Below, piece after piece: positions 23,702-34,961 of a DNA stretch of 64,000 nucleotides. The notes under the pieces are model-generated. The model had not been told where the DNA came from, did no database searches, and saw nothing but the letters and a program-made list of their open reading frames with translations. Every line of letters starts with the position of its first letter. The first letter of the stretch is position 1. A program made the position numbers and the translations under genes. This DNA is from Siphonodentalium dalli (Eukaryota; Mollusca; Scaphopoda; Gadilida; Siphonodentaliidae). Where the stretch lies: the NCBI GenBank assembly GCA_032622095.1, contig CP136066.1:184860716-184924715 (forward strand). The letters are read 5' to 3'.

Positions 23702-24321
23702 TCTACTATATATTTTGGGACTTCTGTGTGTCTGTCTGTCTCTGTGTGTTTGTGTGTGTGTGTTAGCTATGGCCGGGAAAACTGCCCGACGGATTTTGAC
23801 GAAATTTGATACCTAGGGGTAATTTTTCCCAGGGATGGTTTTGGAAAGGTCAAATCGTGAACCCGACATGACCTTGACCTTCAAAACGGTCAATTCAATG
23901 TCAAATCGGGTACAACCGACGGATTTCGACGAAATTTGATACCTAGAGTTACTTTTGTCCGGGTGGTATTTTGGGCGGGTCAAATCGTGACCCCGTCCAT
24001 ACCTTGACCTTCAAAATGGCAAATTCAAGGTCAAATCGAGAATTTTGACGAAATTTGATACATAGGGTTACTTTTGTCCACGGAGTGTATTGGACGGGTC
24101 AAATCGTGACCCTGACGTGACCTTGACCTTCAAAATGGTCAATTCGAGGTCAAATAGGGTAAAATCAGACGGATTTCGACGGGTACTTTTCTCCGGGGAG
24201 TGTTTTGGACGGGTCAAATCGTGACCCTGACCCGACCTTGACCTTCAAAATGGTCAATTCAAGGTCAATTCGCCGAAAAGCAGAGGGGAAATATCCCGGA
24301 CGAAGTCGGTCCACCAGCTAG
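23702..24321 (+). mobile_element. Helitron-like element with GGTCA repeats (unit A)
   Basis: TCTACTATATATTTTGGGAC to CCACCAG plus CTAG. It contains four tandem ~115-bp units, each with GGTCAAATCGTGACCC, TGACCTTGACCTTC and AATTCAAGGTCAAATCG. The copies in units B and C (to 28,543 and 32,765) lack the first part. Confidence 0.65.
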
Positions 24322-24640
24322 TCTAATATATATTTTGGGACTTCTGTCTGTTTGCCCGTCTGTTAGCTATGGCCGGGAAAACTGCCGGACGGATTTCGAC
24401 GAAATTTAATACATAGGGGTACTTTTTGTCCGGGGAGTGTATTGGACGGGTCAAATCGTGACCCCCGACCTGACCTTGAACTTCAAAATGGTCAATTGAA
24501 GGTCAAATCGCTCCTTTCAACGTACGGATTTCGACGGGTGCTTTTGTCCGGGAGTGTTTTGGACGGGTCAAATCGTGACTCCGACCTGACCTTGACCTTC
24601 AAATGGTCAACTCAAGGTAAAATCGCCACGTCACTTCCGA
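24322..24640 (+). mobile_element. Truncated Helitron-like element (unit A; also 28,544-28,862 and 32,766-33,084)
   Basis: TCTAATATATATTTTGGGAC start with two GGTCA-rich units, interrupted where the Penelope-like end begins (about 24,640). The 121-codon ORF beginning at 24,442 spans this junction and is not a gene. Confidence 0.6.
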
Positions 24641-25590
24641 ATTTTGGTTTGATTGTGACGTCACTTCCCTGGATATTTATTCCAGTGATGGTTTTAAGTT
24701 TTTTTCTGAATTTAGTTTCGGACGAAGTTTTTTTTATAAACATTGTTTCCGTCCGAATTCTTTTCAATAGGTCATTGATAGCATTTTGTATAATGGAAAC
24801 ACGGTGAATGAGCAACCGCCACAAATTTCAAGATGTTCGCTGAGTTAAATTTGTCTCAGCTCTGGTTGTTTGATTTGTTGGCGGTGTATTCTCATGCGCT
24901 CACACACAGTGTTGCCCGTCTGTCCAACATAAAACTCATGGCATCCAGAACAAATAATAATTTAGATTAAGTTCCGTGATTTGCAGTCCATATCTGCATT
25001 GGGTTGAACTACTGTCCCATTTTAAAACTTGAGTTGAGTACCAGTAACTATGGTTTTGCATGTACCGCATCTGGAATCTCCACACGTCCGAATTATGTAT
25101 GTTGTTTCGTTGCTGGTATCGAAACGGGCTCTCGTCAGTATTTTCTTCAAATTTGGTAGTTGTCGCTTACTTTGAAGTATATTATCCTCACTGACGAGAT
25201 TTTTCATTTTAGGACACTTGTGTAGTATTGGTAGCAGTGTTTTTCAGGATTGAGTTACATTAGGGTGGCGTGGGTTGTGAGTTGTTACGAGTGGAATGAG
25301 ATCGGACTCGGCTTGTCTCTCTTTATCTTTTCTCAATTCTGATTTAGGTATTTTTAAGCTTCGTCGATTCCACTTTTTATTAGCTTGTCTGGGTAATGTT
25401 GGTCTTGTAAGAAAGCGTGCAGTTCTTGTAGCCGAACATCTCTAATATCAACATCATCTACAATTGTACAGATACGTCTGGCTAGGCAATACGGTATACT
25501 TCTCTTCGTATGGGAAGGATGGCAGGAATTAAAATCCAAGTATTGATGAGTATCTGTACTTTTATAAAATATATATATATTATATCTACC
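24640..25590 (-). pseudogene. Penelope-like retroelement fragment with GIY-YIG endonuclease (unit A)
   Basis: On the minus strand the RT end (STDTHQYLDFNSCHPSHTKR, then IPY) is followed by the linker (YPDKLI..GIDEA, LIPLVTTHNPRHPN). Next come LPNLKKILTRARF and RCGTC, then CSGCHEFYVGQTGNTVCERM, the GIY-YIG nuclease core used for target cleavage in Penelope-like elements, and FPLYKM. In-frame stops occur near 25,240, 25,020, 24,965 and 24,850, so it is dead. The RT palm is missing: the fragment starts at about 25,585 beside an ATATAT run. Identical copies lie in units B and C, and a shorter one at 47,735-48,100. Confidence 0.85.
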
Positions 25591-25806
25591 GACATAGTGC
25601 GACCATCGGTCATCCTATGCCGAAAAAATATACAACTTTCTTACTTAAGATGGAAATCGGTCGCGGTAAGTAAAAGCCATTGGAGAAGTATGAAAGGTAC
25701 GTTTCATGCTGTTCGTAGAGGAATGGGCCATTACGCAGACCTTCTTCTGTCGCGCAATGACCTTACTGTAGCCTCTTTTCATTTAACTGATGAGAATAAC
25801 ATGTAA
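25510..25806 (+). CDS. Uncertain 98-codon ORF (also 29,732 and 33,954; related ORF at 48,118)
   Basis: The open frame overlaps the Penelope-like fragment antisense at its start, then runs through RWKSVAVSKSHWRSMKG and RRGMGHYADLLLSRND. In the diverged locus at 48,118-48,324 the frame is kept despite a one-codon deletion and several substitutions (R to K, G to S, H to Y, T to S). No family is recognised. It could be an exon remnant or chance. Confidence 0.2.
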   Translation: MGRMAGIKIQVLMSICTFIKYIYIISTDIVRPSVILCRKNIQLSYLRWKSVAVSKSHWRSMKGTFHAVRRGMGHYADLLLSRNDLTVASFHLTDENNM

Positions 25807-25884
25807 TCTTATGGGGTAAAACATGTTTACCCCACTTAGCGAGACCGGTGAAAAACTTTAATAACTTTAAAAATCTGGGTTATA

Positions 25885-26420
25885 ATACTCCACAAAATGA
25901 CATGTGTATATTGATTTCAGTTACACACATATCCCCTGTGCTTATATTTGGTAATAAAATAATTAGTGCTTATTAACTTTAATAACTTAAAACAACTGGG
26001 ATATATTACTCAACAAAATGACATGTGTATATTGATTTCAGTTACACACATATCCCCTGTGCGTATTTGGTGATCGAATAATTAGTGCTCATTAACTTAA
26101 AAAAACAGGGATATATTACTCAACAAAATGACATGTGTATATTGATTTCAGTTACACACATATCCCCTGTGCGTATTTTGTGATCGATTAATTATGCTCA
26201 TTAACTTTAAAAAACTGGGATACATTACTCAACAAAATGACATGTGTATATTGATTTCAGTTACACACATACCCCCTGTGCTTATTTGGTGATCGAATAA
26301 TTAGTGTTCATTAACTTTAAAAAACTGGGACATATTACTCAACAAAATGTGTATTGATTTCAGTTACACGCATATCCCCTGTGCTTATTTGGTAATCGAA
26401 TAATTAGTGCTCATTATCTA
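25885..26420. repeat. ~115-bp tandem repeat, five units (unit A; also 30,107-30,642 and 34,329-34,864)
   Basis: Each unit contains ACATGTGTATATTGATTTCA, then CACATATCCCCTGTGC and GAATAATTAGTGCTCATTAA. The last unit is shortened. Just upstream, at about 25,815-25,837, GGGGTAAA..ACATGT..TTTACCCC forms a palindrome. The related locus at 48,400-48,825 has four units. Confidence 0.85.
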
Positions 26421-26517
26421 GACTAACTGTTTCTCTTTGCCAAGCGTTGTCCATTTCAATAATCCAGGCGTAATTCGTAACTTCTAACCATACGAATTTT
26501 CGAAGCATCTCTTTTCA

Positions 26518-27403
26518 GGGTCCGTGAAGATTCGGCGGAGGGAAGATTCGGCAGGGAAGATTCGGCAGGGAAGATTCGGCGGGTTTTATCGGCCGAATCT
26601 TCCTAGGTTTATACCAAATATTGGGACGGGAGATTTTATGTTTTAAGTTCTATGAATTATGTGGACATATTTTTTAATGATATATTGGATGAATAAATTA
26701 AATTAAATGAAGCTATTACTTTTATGATGTTTTGTTTGAGATTATTTGTATGTTTTATGAGTGAATATTTTACAAGAATAAATTACTTTTATTATAACTT
26801 TTGTTAATACTTTTATGATGTTTTGTCATTAGTTTGTTTGACATATTTTATGAGATTATTTTAGGTTTATGATAAGGTAAGTTTATTGTGAATATATTGA
26901 AGTTATTACTTACAAATTACGTGGTAAATCCAAATATCACGTTCGAACACTGATATGATCTCAGCTATTACTTTTATGATGTTTTGTTTGAGATTATTTG
27001 TATGTTTTATGAGTGAATATTTTACAAGAATAAATTACTTTTATTATTACTTTTGTTAATACTTTTATGATGTTTTGTCATTAGTTTGTTTGACATATTT
27101 TATGAGATTATTTTAGGTTTATGATAAGGTAAGTTTATTGTGAATATATTGAAGTTATTACTTACAAATTACGTGGTAAATCCAAATATCACGTTCGAAC
27201 ACTGATATGATCTCAGTGAGAACTATTCGATGTTTGTTTAGATAAGTTTGCGGAGTGAATTTCAGTTAGAACTGATCAGTTGTTTGTTTTACCGCATCAG
27301 ATCTAACGACTTTTAGACTATATAGTTGAATGAAATTGACTTCACCATATCACATCTTCATCATGCCTTCGTGTAATAGGAATGCACGTCCTCGTCAGCA
27401 AGC
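26518..27403 (+). mobile_element. Mutator-like element, left part only (unit A; also 30,740-31,625)
   Basis: The left TIR starts GGGTCCGTGAAGATTCGGCG after CTCTTTTCA. The right end is missing because the tandem junction cuts the element at CAGCAAGC. It contains two ~252-bp direct repeats (TTACTTTTATGATGTTTTG at about 26,717 and 26,969). Confidence 0.8.
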
Positions 27404-27673
27404 AAGGGTAGGCACCAGGTTAACATTATTTTTGAGAGTTTTGCCAACAAATAGCTATTGTGAGATTAGTTGTTTTTTTTTTTTTAGACAAAGTCTATAT
27501 TTCTCCAAAGTTCGATACAGCTATATGGGAGTTAATTTATCATGTTGAAAATATTTTGTAGTAGTTGGAAATTTTCGGCTCACATGGGTCAACTAATCGC
27601 TCTTTATAGTTGTCATCTATATCAAATACACATGTCTTGATGTATGTAATTTCCATTATAGATGATATTTGAC

Positions 27674-27930
27674 TCAATTGTTACGCACAGAACACGATAG
27701 TTCATAACTAGTGAACTTCGTCACCTTTCCATTTGCTGATATGACTATATCCTTGCAGCAGAATATTTTGTAGAATCTGATCTTGACGACTCGTATTTTG
27801 AATGCATAAATGATAGGGTTCACGATGCAGTTGATGAAGGCGAATCCGACGACATAGTATAGGATGTTGGACTTTTGTGAAGTAGTCGTGTCACCAAGGC
27901 GTCCGTCTATCTCCAGCATCAACGTTATAT
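27674..27930 (-). CDS. GPCR2-type TM7/tail exon, copy B
   Basis: Encodes the same 85 complete codons as copy A and has the same acceptor. It sits in the middle tandem unit. Confidence 0.75.
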
Positions 27931-28861
27931 CTGAAAGGTGATACGATAATATATCAACAAACACATATAGAATGGCTTGCAACGTTTACAAATGATCATA
28001 TATGTGTATAGGTGTATATATGTGCCCTTTATAGACTCGAAAACGGCTGGACCGATTGAGCTCAAACTTCCTATCTAAGTGAACCCGACATGACCTTGAC
28101 CTTCAAAACGGTCAATTCAATGTCAAATCGGGTACAACCGACGGATTTCGACGAAATTTGATACATAGAGTTACTTTTGTCCGGGTGGTATTTTGGGCGG
28201 GTCAAATCGTGACCCCGTCCATACCTTGACCTTCAAAATGGCAAATTCAAGGTCAAATCGAGAATTTTGACGAAATTTGATACATAGGGTTACTTTTGTC
28301 CACGGAGTGTATTGGACGGGTCAAATCGTGACCCTGACGTGACCTTGACCTTCAAAATGGTCAATTCGAGGTCAAATAGGGTAAAATCAGACGGATTTCG
28401 ACGGGTACTTTTCTCCGGGGAGTGTTTTGGACGGGTCAAATCGTGACCCTGACCCGACCTTGACCTTCAAAATGGTCAATTCAAGGTCAATTCGCCGAAA
28501 AGCAGAGGGGAAATATCCCGGACGAAGTCGGTCCACCAGCTAGTCTAATATATATTTTGGGACTTCTGTCTGTTTGCCCGTCTGTTAGCTATGGCCGGGA
28601 AAACTGCCGGACGGATTTCGACGAAATTTAATACATAGGGGTACTTTTTGTCCGGGGAGTGTATTGGACGGGTCAAATCGTGACCCCCGACCTGACCTTG
28701 AACTTCAAAATGGTCAATTGAAGGTCAAATCGCTCCTTTCAACGTACGGATTTCGACGGGTGCTTTTGTCCGGGAGTGTTTTGGACGGGTCAAATCGTGA
28801 CTCCGACCTGACCTTGACCTTCAAATGGTCAACTCAAGGTAAAATCGCCACGTCACTTCCG

Positions 28862-29812
28862 AATTTTGGTTTGATTGTGACGTCACTTCCCTGGATATTT
28901 ATTCCAGTGATGGTTTTAAGTTTTTTTCTGAATTTAGTTTCGGACGAAGTTTTTTTTATAAACATTGTTTCCGTCCGAATTCTTTTCAATAGGTCATTGA
29001 TAGCATTTTGTATAATGGAAACACGGTGAATGAGCAACCGCCACAAATTTCAAGATGTTCGCTGAGTTAAATTTGTCTCAGCTCTGGTTGTTTGATTTGT
29101 TGGCGGTGTATTCTCATGCGCTCACACACAGTGTTGCCCGTCTGTCCAACATAAAACTCATGGCATCCAGAACAAATAATAATTTAGATTAAGTTCCGTG
29201 ATTTGCAGTCCATATCTGCATTGGGTTGAACTACTGTCCCATTTTAAAACTTGAGTTGAGTACCAGTAACTATGGTTTTGCATGTACCGCATCTGGAATC
29301 TCCACACGTCCGAATTATGTATGTTGTTTCGTTGCTGGTATCGAAACGGGCTCTCGTCAGTATTTTCTTCAAATTTGGTAGTTGTCGCTTACTTTGAAGT
29401 ATATTATCCTCACTGACGAGATTTTTCATTTTAGGACACTTGTGTAGTATTGGTAGCAGTGTTTTTCAGGATTGAGTTACATTAGGGTGGCGTGGGTTGT
29501 GAGTTGTTACGAGTGGAATGAGATCGGACTCGGCTTGTCTCTCTTTATCTTTTCTCAATTCTGATTTAGGTATTTTTAAGCTTCGTCGATTCCACTTTTT
29601 ATTAGCTTGTCTGGGTAATGTTGGTCTTGTAAGAAAGCGTGCAGTTCTTGTAGCCGAACATCTCTAATATCAACATCATCTACAATTGTACAGATACGTC
29701 TGGCTAGGCAATACGGTATACTTCTCTTCGTATGGGAAGGATGGCAGGAATTAAAATCCAAGTATTGATGAGTATCTGTACTTTTATAAAATATATATAT
29801 ATTATATCTACC
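28862..29812 (-). pseudogene. Penelope-like fragment (unit B)
   Basis: Copy of 24,640-25,590 with the same stops, offset by 4,222 bp. Confidence 0.85.
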
Positions 29813-31895
29813 GACATAGTGCGACCATCGGTCATCCTATGCCGAAAAAATATACAACTTTCTTACTTAAGATGGAAATCGGTCGCGGTAAGTAAAAGTC
29901 ATTGGAGAAGTATGAAAGGTACGTTTCATGCTGTTCGTAGAGGAATGGGCCATTACGCAGACCTTCTTCTGTCGCGCAATGACCTTACTGTAGCCTCTTT
30001 TCATTTAACTGATGAGAATAACATGTAATCTTATGGGGTAAAACATGTTTACCCCACTTAGCGGGACCGGTGAAAAACTTTAATAACTTTAAAAATCTGG
30101 GTTATAATACTCCACAAAATGACATGTGTATATTGATTTCAGTTACACACATATCCCCTGTGCTTATATTTGGTAATAAAATAATTAGTGCTTATTAACT
30201 TTAATAACTTAAAACAACTGGGATATATTACTCAACAAAATGACATGTGTATATTGATTTCAGTTACACACATATCCCCTGTGCGTATTTGGTGATCGAA
30301 TAATTAGTGCTCATTAACTTAAAAAAACAGGGATATATTACTCAACAAAATGACATGTGTATATTGATTTCAGTTACACACATATCCCCTGTGCGTATTT
30401 TGTGATCGATTAATTATGCTCATTAACTTTAAAAAACTGGGATACATTACTCAACAAAATGACATGTGTATATTGATTTCAGTTACACACATACCCCCTG
30501 TGCTTATTTGGTGATCGAATAATTAGTGTTCATTAACTTTAAAAAACTGGGACATATTACTCAACAAAATGTGTATTGATTTCAGTTACACGCATATCCC
30601 CTGTGCTTATTTGGTAATCGAATAATTAGTGCTCATTATCTAGACTAACTGTTTCTCTTTGCCAAGCGTTGTCCATTTCAATAATCCAGGCGTAATTCGT
30701 AACTTCTAACCATACGAATTTTCGAAGCATCTCTTTTCAGGGTCCGTGAAGATTCGGCGGAGGGAAGATTCGGCAGGGAAGATTCGGCAGGGAAGATTCG
30801 GCGGGTTTTATCGGCCGAATCTTCCTAGGTTTATACCAAATATTGGGACGGGAGATTTTATGTTTTAAGTTCTATGAATTATGTGGACATATTTTTTAAT
30901 GATATATTGGATGAATAAATTAAATTAAATGAAGCTATTACTTTTATGATGTTTTGTTTGAGATTATTTGTATGTTTTATGAGTGAATATTTTACAAGAA
31001 TAAATTACTTTTATTATAACTTTTGTTAATACTTTTATGATGTTTTGTCATTAGTTTGTTTGACATATTTTATGAGATTATTTTAGGTTTATGATAAGGT
31101 AAGTTTATTGTGAATATATTGAAGTTATTACTTACAAATTACGTGGTAAATCCAAATATCACGTTCGAACACTGATATGATCTCAGCTATTACTTTTATG
31201 ATGTTTTGTTTGAGATTATTTGTATGTTTTATGAGTGAATATTTTACAAGAATAAATTACTTTTATTATTACTTTTGTTAATACTTTTATGATGTTTTGT
31301 CATTAGTTTGTTTGACATATTTTATGAGATTATTTTAGGTTTATGATAAGGTAAGTTTATTGTGAATATATTGAAGTTATTACTTACAAATTACGTGGTA
31401 AATCCAAATATCACGTTCGAACACTGATATGATCTCAGTGAGAACTATTCGATGTTTGTTTAGATAAGTTTGCGGAGTGAATTTCAGTTAGAACTGATCA
31501 GTTGTTTGTTTTACCGCATCAGATCTAACGACTTTTAGACTATATAGTTGAATGAAATTGACTTCACCATATCACATCTTCATCATGCCTTCGTGTAATA
31601 GGAATGCACGTCCTCGTCAGCAAGCAAGGGTAGGCACCAGGTTAACATTATTTTTGAGAGTTTTGCCAACAAATAGCTATTGTGAGATTAGTTGTTTTTT
31701 TTTTTTTAGACAAAGTCTATATTTCTCCAAAGTTCGATACAGCTATATGGGAGTTAATTTATCATGTTGAAAATATTTTGTAGTAGTTGGAAATTTTCGG
31801 CTCACATGGGTCAACTAATCGCTCTTTATAGTTGTCATCTATATCAAATACACATGTCTTGATGTATGTAATTTCCATTATAGATGATATTTGAC

Positions 31896-32152
31896 TCAAT
31901 TGTTACGCACAGAACACGATAGTTCATAACTAGTGAACTTCGTCACCTTTCCATTTGCTGATATGACTATATCCTTGCAGCAGAATATTTTGTAGAATCT
32001 GATCTTGACGACTCGTATTTTGAATGCATAAATGATAGGGTTCACGATGCAGTTGATGAAGGCGAATCCGACGACATAGTATAGGATGTTGGACTTTTGT
32101 GAAGTAGTCGTGTCACCAAGGCGTCCGTCTATCTCCAGCATCAACGTTATAT
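31896..32152 (-). CDS. GPCR2-type TM7/tail exon, copy C (nearest to exon 1)
   Basis: Encodes the same residues as copies A and B. Joined to the donor at 36,888 it makes a 336-residue receptor across an intron of 4,735 bp. The split codon becomes Asp in ...PT-D-ITLMLEID. This is the most likely partner by distance, but all three acceptors are equivalent in sequence. Confidence 0.8.
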
Positions 32153-33083
32153 CTGAAAGGTGATACGATAATATATCAACAAACACATATAGAATGGCTT
32201 GCAACGTTTACAAATGATCATATATGTGTATATGTGTATATATGTGCCCTTTATAGACTCGAAAACGGCTGGACCGATTGAGCTCAAACTTCCTATCTAA
32301 GTGAACCCGACATGACCTTGACCTTCAAAACGGTCAATTCAATGTCAAATCGGGTACAACCGACGGATTTCGACGAAATTTGATACATAGAGTTACTTTT
32401 GTCCGGGTGGTATTTTGGGCGGGTCAAATCGTGACCCCGTCCATACCTTGACCTTCAAAATGGCAAATTCAAGGTCAAATCGAGAATTTTGACGAAATTT
32501 GATACATAGGGTTACTTTTGTCCACGGAGTGTATTGGACGGGTCAAATCGTGACCCTGACGTGACCTTGACCTTCAAAATGGTCAATTCGAGGTCAAATA
32601 GGGTAAAATCAGACGGATTTCGACGGGTACTTTTCTCCGGGGAGTGTTTTGGACGGGTCAAATCGTGACCCTGACCCGACCTTGACCTTCAAAATGGTCA
32701 ATTCAAGGTCAATTCGCCGAAAAGCAGAGGGGAAATATCCCGGACGAAGTCGGTCCACCAGCTAGTCTAATATATATTTTGGGACTTCTGTCTGTTTGCC
32801 CGTCTGTTAGCTATGGCCGGGAAAACTGCCGGACGGATTTCGACGAAATTTAATACATAGGGGTACTTTTTGTCCGGGGAGTGTATTGGACGGGTCAAAT
32901 CGTGACCCCCGACCTGACCTTGAACTTCAAAATGGTCAATTGAAGGTCAAATCGCTCCTTTCAACGTACGGATTTCGACGGGTGCTTTTGTCCGGGAGTG
33001 TTTTGGACGGGTCAAATCGTGACTCCGACCTGACCTTGACCTTCAAATGGTCAACTCAAGGTAAAATCGCCACGTCACTTCCG

Positions 33084-34034
33084 AATTTTGGTTTGATTGT
33101 GACGTCACTTCCCTGGATATTTATTCCAGTGATGGTTTTAAGTTTTTTTCTGAATTTAGTTTCGGACGAAGTTTTTTTTATAAACATTGTTTCCGTCCGA
33201 ATTCTTTTCAATAGGTCATTGATAGCATTTTGTATAATGGAAACACGGTGAATGAGCAACCGCCACAAATTTCAAGATGTTCGCTGAGTTAAATTTGTCT
33301 CAGCTCTGGTTGTTTGATTTGTTGGCGGTGTATTCTCATGCGCTCACACACAGTGTTGCCCGTCTGTCCAACATAAAACTCATGGCATCCAGAACAAATA
33401 ATAATTTAGATTAAGTTCCGTGATTTGCAGTCCATATCTGCATTGGGTTGAACTACTGTCCCATTTTAAAACTTGAGTTGAGTACCAGTAACTATGGTTT
33501 TGCATGTACCGCATCTGGAATCTCCACACGTCCGAATTATGTATGTTGTTTCGTTGCTGGTATCGAAACGGGCTCTCGTCAGTATTTTCTTCAAATTTGG
33601 TAGTTGTCGCTTACTTTGAAGTATATTATCCTCACTGACGAGATTTTTCATTTTAGGACACTTGTGTAGTATTGGTAGCAGTGTTTTTCAGGATTGAGTT
33701 ACATTAGGGTGGCGTGGGTTGTGAGTTGTTACGAGTGGAATGAGATCGGACTCGGCTTGTCTCTCTTTATCTTTTCTCAATTCTGATTTAGGTATTTTTA
33801 AGCTTCGTCGATTCCACTTTTTATTAGCTTGTCTGGGTAATGTTGGTCTTGTAAGAAAGCGTGCAGTTCTTGTAGCCGAACATCTCTAATATCAACATCA
33901 TCTACAATTGTACAGATACGTCTGGCTAGGCAATACGGTATACTTCTCTTCGTATGGGAAGGATGGCAGGAATTAAAATCCAAGTATTGATGAGTATCTG
34001 TACTTTTATAAAATATATATATATTATATCTACC
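33084..34034 (-). pseudogene. Penelope-like fragment (unit C)
   Basis: Copy of 28,862-29,812, offset by 4,222 bp. Confidence 0.85.
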
Positions 34035-34961
34035 GACATAGTGCGACCATCGGTCATCCTATGCCGAAAAAATATACAACTTTCTTACTTAAGATGGAAA
34101 TCGGTCGCGGTAAGTAAAAGTCATTGGAGAAGTATGAAAGGTACGTTTCATGCTGTTCGTAGAGGAATGGGCCATTACGCAGACCTTCTTCTGTCGCGCA
34201 ATGACCTTACTGTAGCCTCTTTTCATTTAACTGATGAGAATAACATGTAATCTTATGGGGTAAAACATGTTTACCCCACTTAGCGGGACCGGTGAAAAAC
34301 TTTAATAACTTTAAAAATCTGGGTTATAATACTCCACAAAATGACATGTGTATATTGATTTCAGTTACACACATATCCCCTGTGCTTATATTTGGTAATA
34401 AAATAATTAGTGCTTATTAACTTTAATAACTTAAAACAACTGGGATATATTACTCAACAAAATGACATGTGTATATTGATTTCAGTTACACACATATCCC
34501 CTGTGCGTATTTGGTGATCGAATAATTAGTGCTCATTAACTTAAAAAAACAGGGATATATTACTCAACAAAATGACATGTGTATATTGATTTCAGTTACA
34601 CACTTATCCCCTGTGCGTATTTTGTGATCGATTAATTATGCTCATTAACTTTAAAAAACTGGGATACATTACTCAACAAAATGACATGTGTATATTGATT
34701 TCAGTTACACACATACCCCCTGTGCTTATTTGGTGATCGAATAATTAGTGTTCATTAACTTTAAAAAACTGGGACATATTACTCAACAAAATGTGTATTG
34801 ATTTCAGTTACACGCATATCCCCTGTGCTTATTTGGTAATCGAATAATTAGTGCTCATTATCTAGACTAACTGTTTCTCTTTGCCAAGCGTTGTCCATTT
34901 CAATAATCCAGGCGTAATTCGTAACTTCTAACCATACGAATTTTCGAAGCATCTCTTTTCA

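Larger units (their letters stand above)
22442..27403. repeat. Tandem unit A (4,962 bp)
   Basis: First of three head-to-tail units. It begins AAGGGTAGGCACCAGG and ends CGTCCTCGTCAGCAAGC, inside the Mutator-like element. In order it holds a GPCR TM7 exon, Helitron-like elements, a Penelope-like fragment, a ~115-bp tandem repeat and the left 886 bp of the Mutator-like element. It is about 740 bp longer than units B and C because 23,121-23,860 (approximately) is missing from those. Confidence 0.93.
27404..31625. repeat. Tandem unit B (4,222 bp)
   Basis: Almost identical to unit A apart from the 740-bp deletion near 28,080 and a handful of substitutions (for example AAAAGTCATTGG instead of AAAAGCCATTGG near 29,895, and GCGGGACC instead of GCGAGACC near 30,060). 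The deletion junction CTAAGTG|AACCCG shares GTG with both parental flanks. Confidence 0.93.

Noticed and set aside
24442-24807. 121-codon plus-strand ORF repeated in all three units
   Set aside because: It crosses the junction of a Helitron-like repeat and the antisense of the Penelope-like end; its conservation only reflects the recent triplication.
25885-26420. CRISPR-like regular repeats
   Set aside because: Units of ~115 bp are contiguous tandem copies without unique spacers, in an animal genome.
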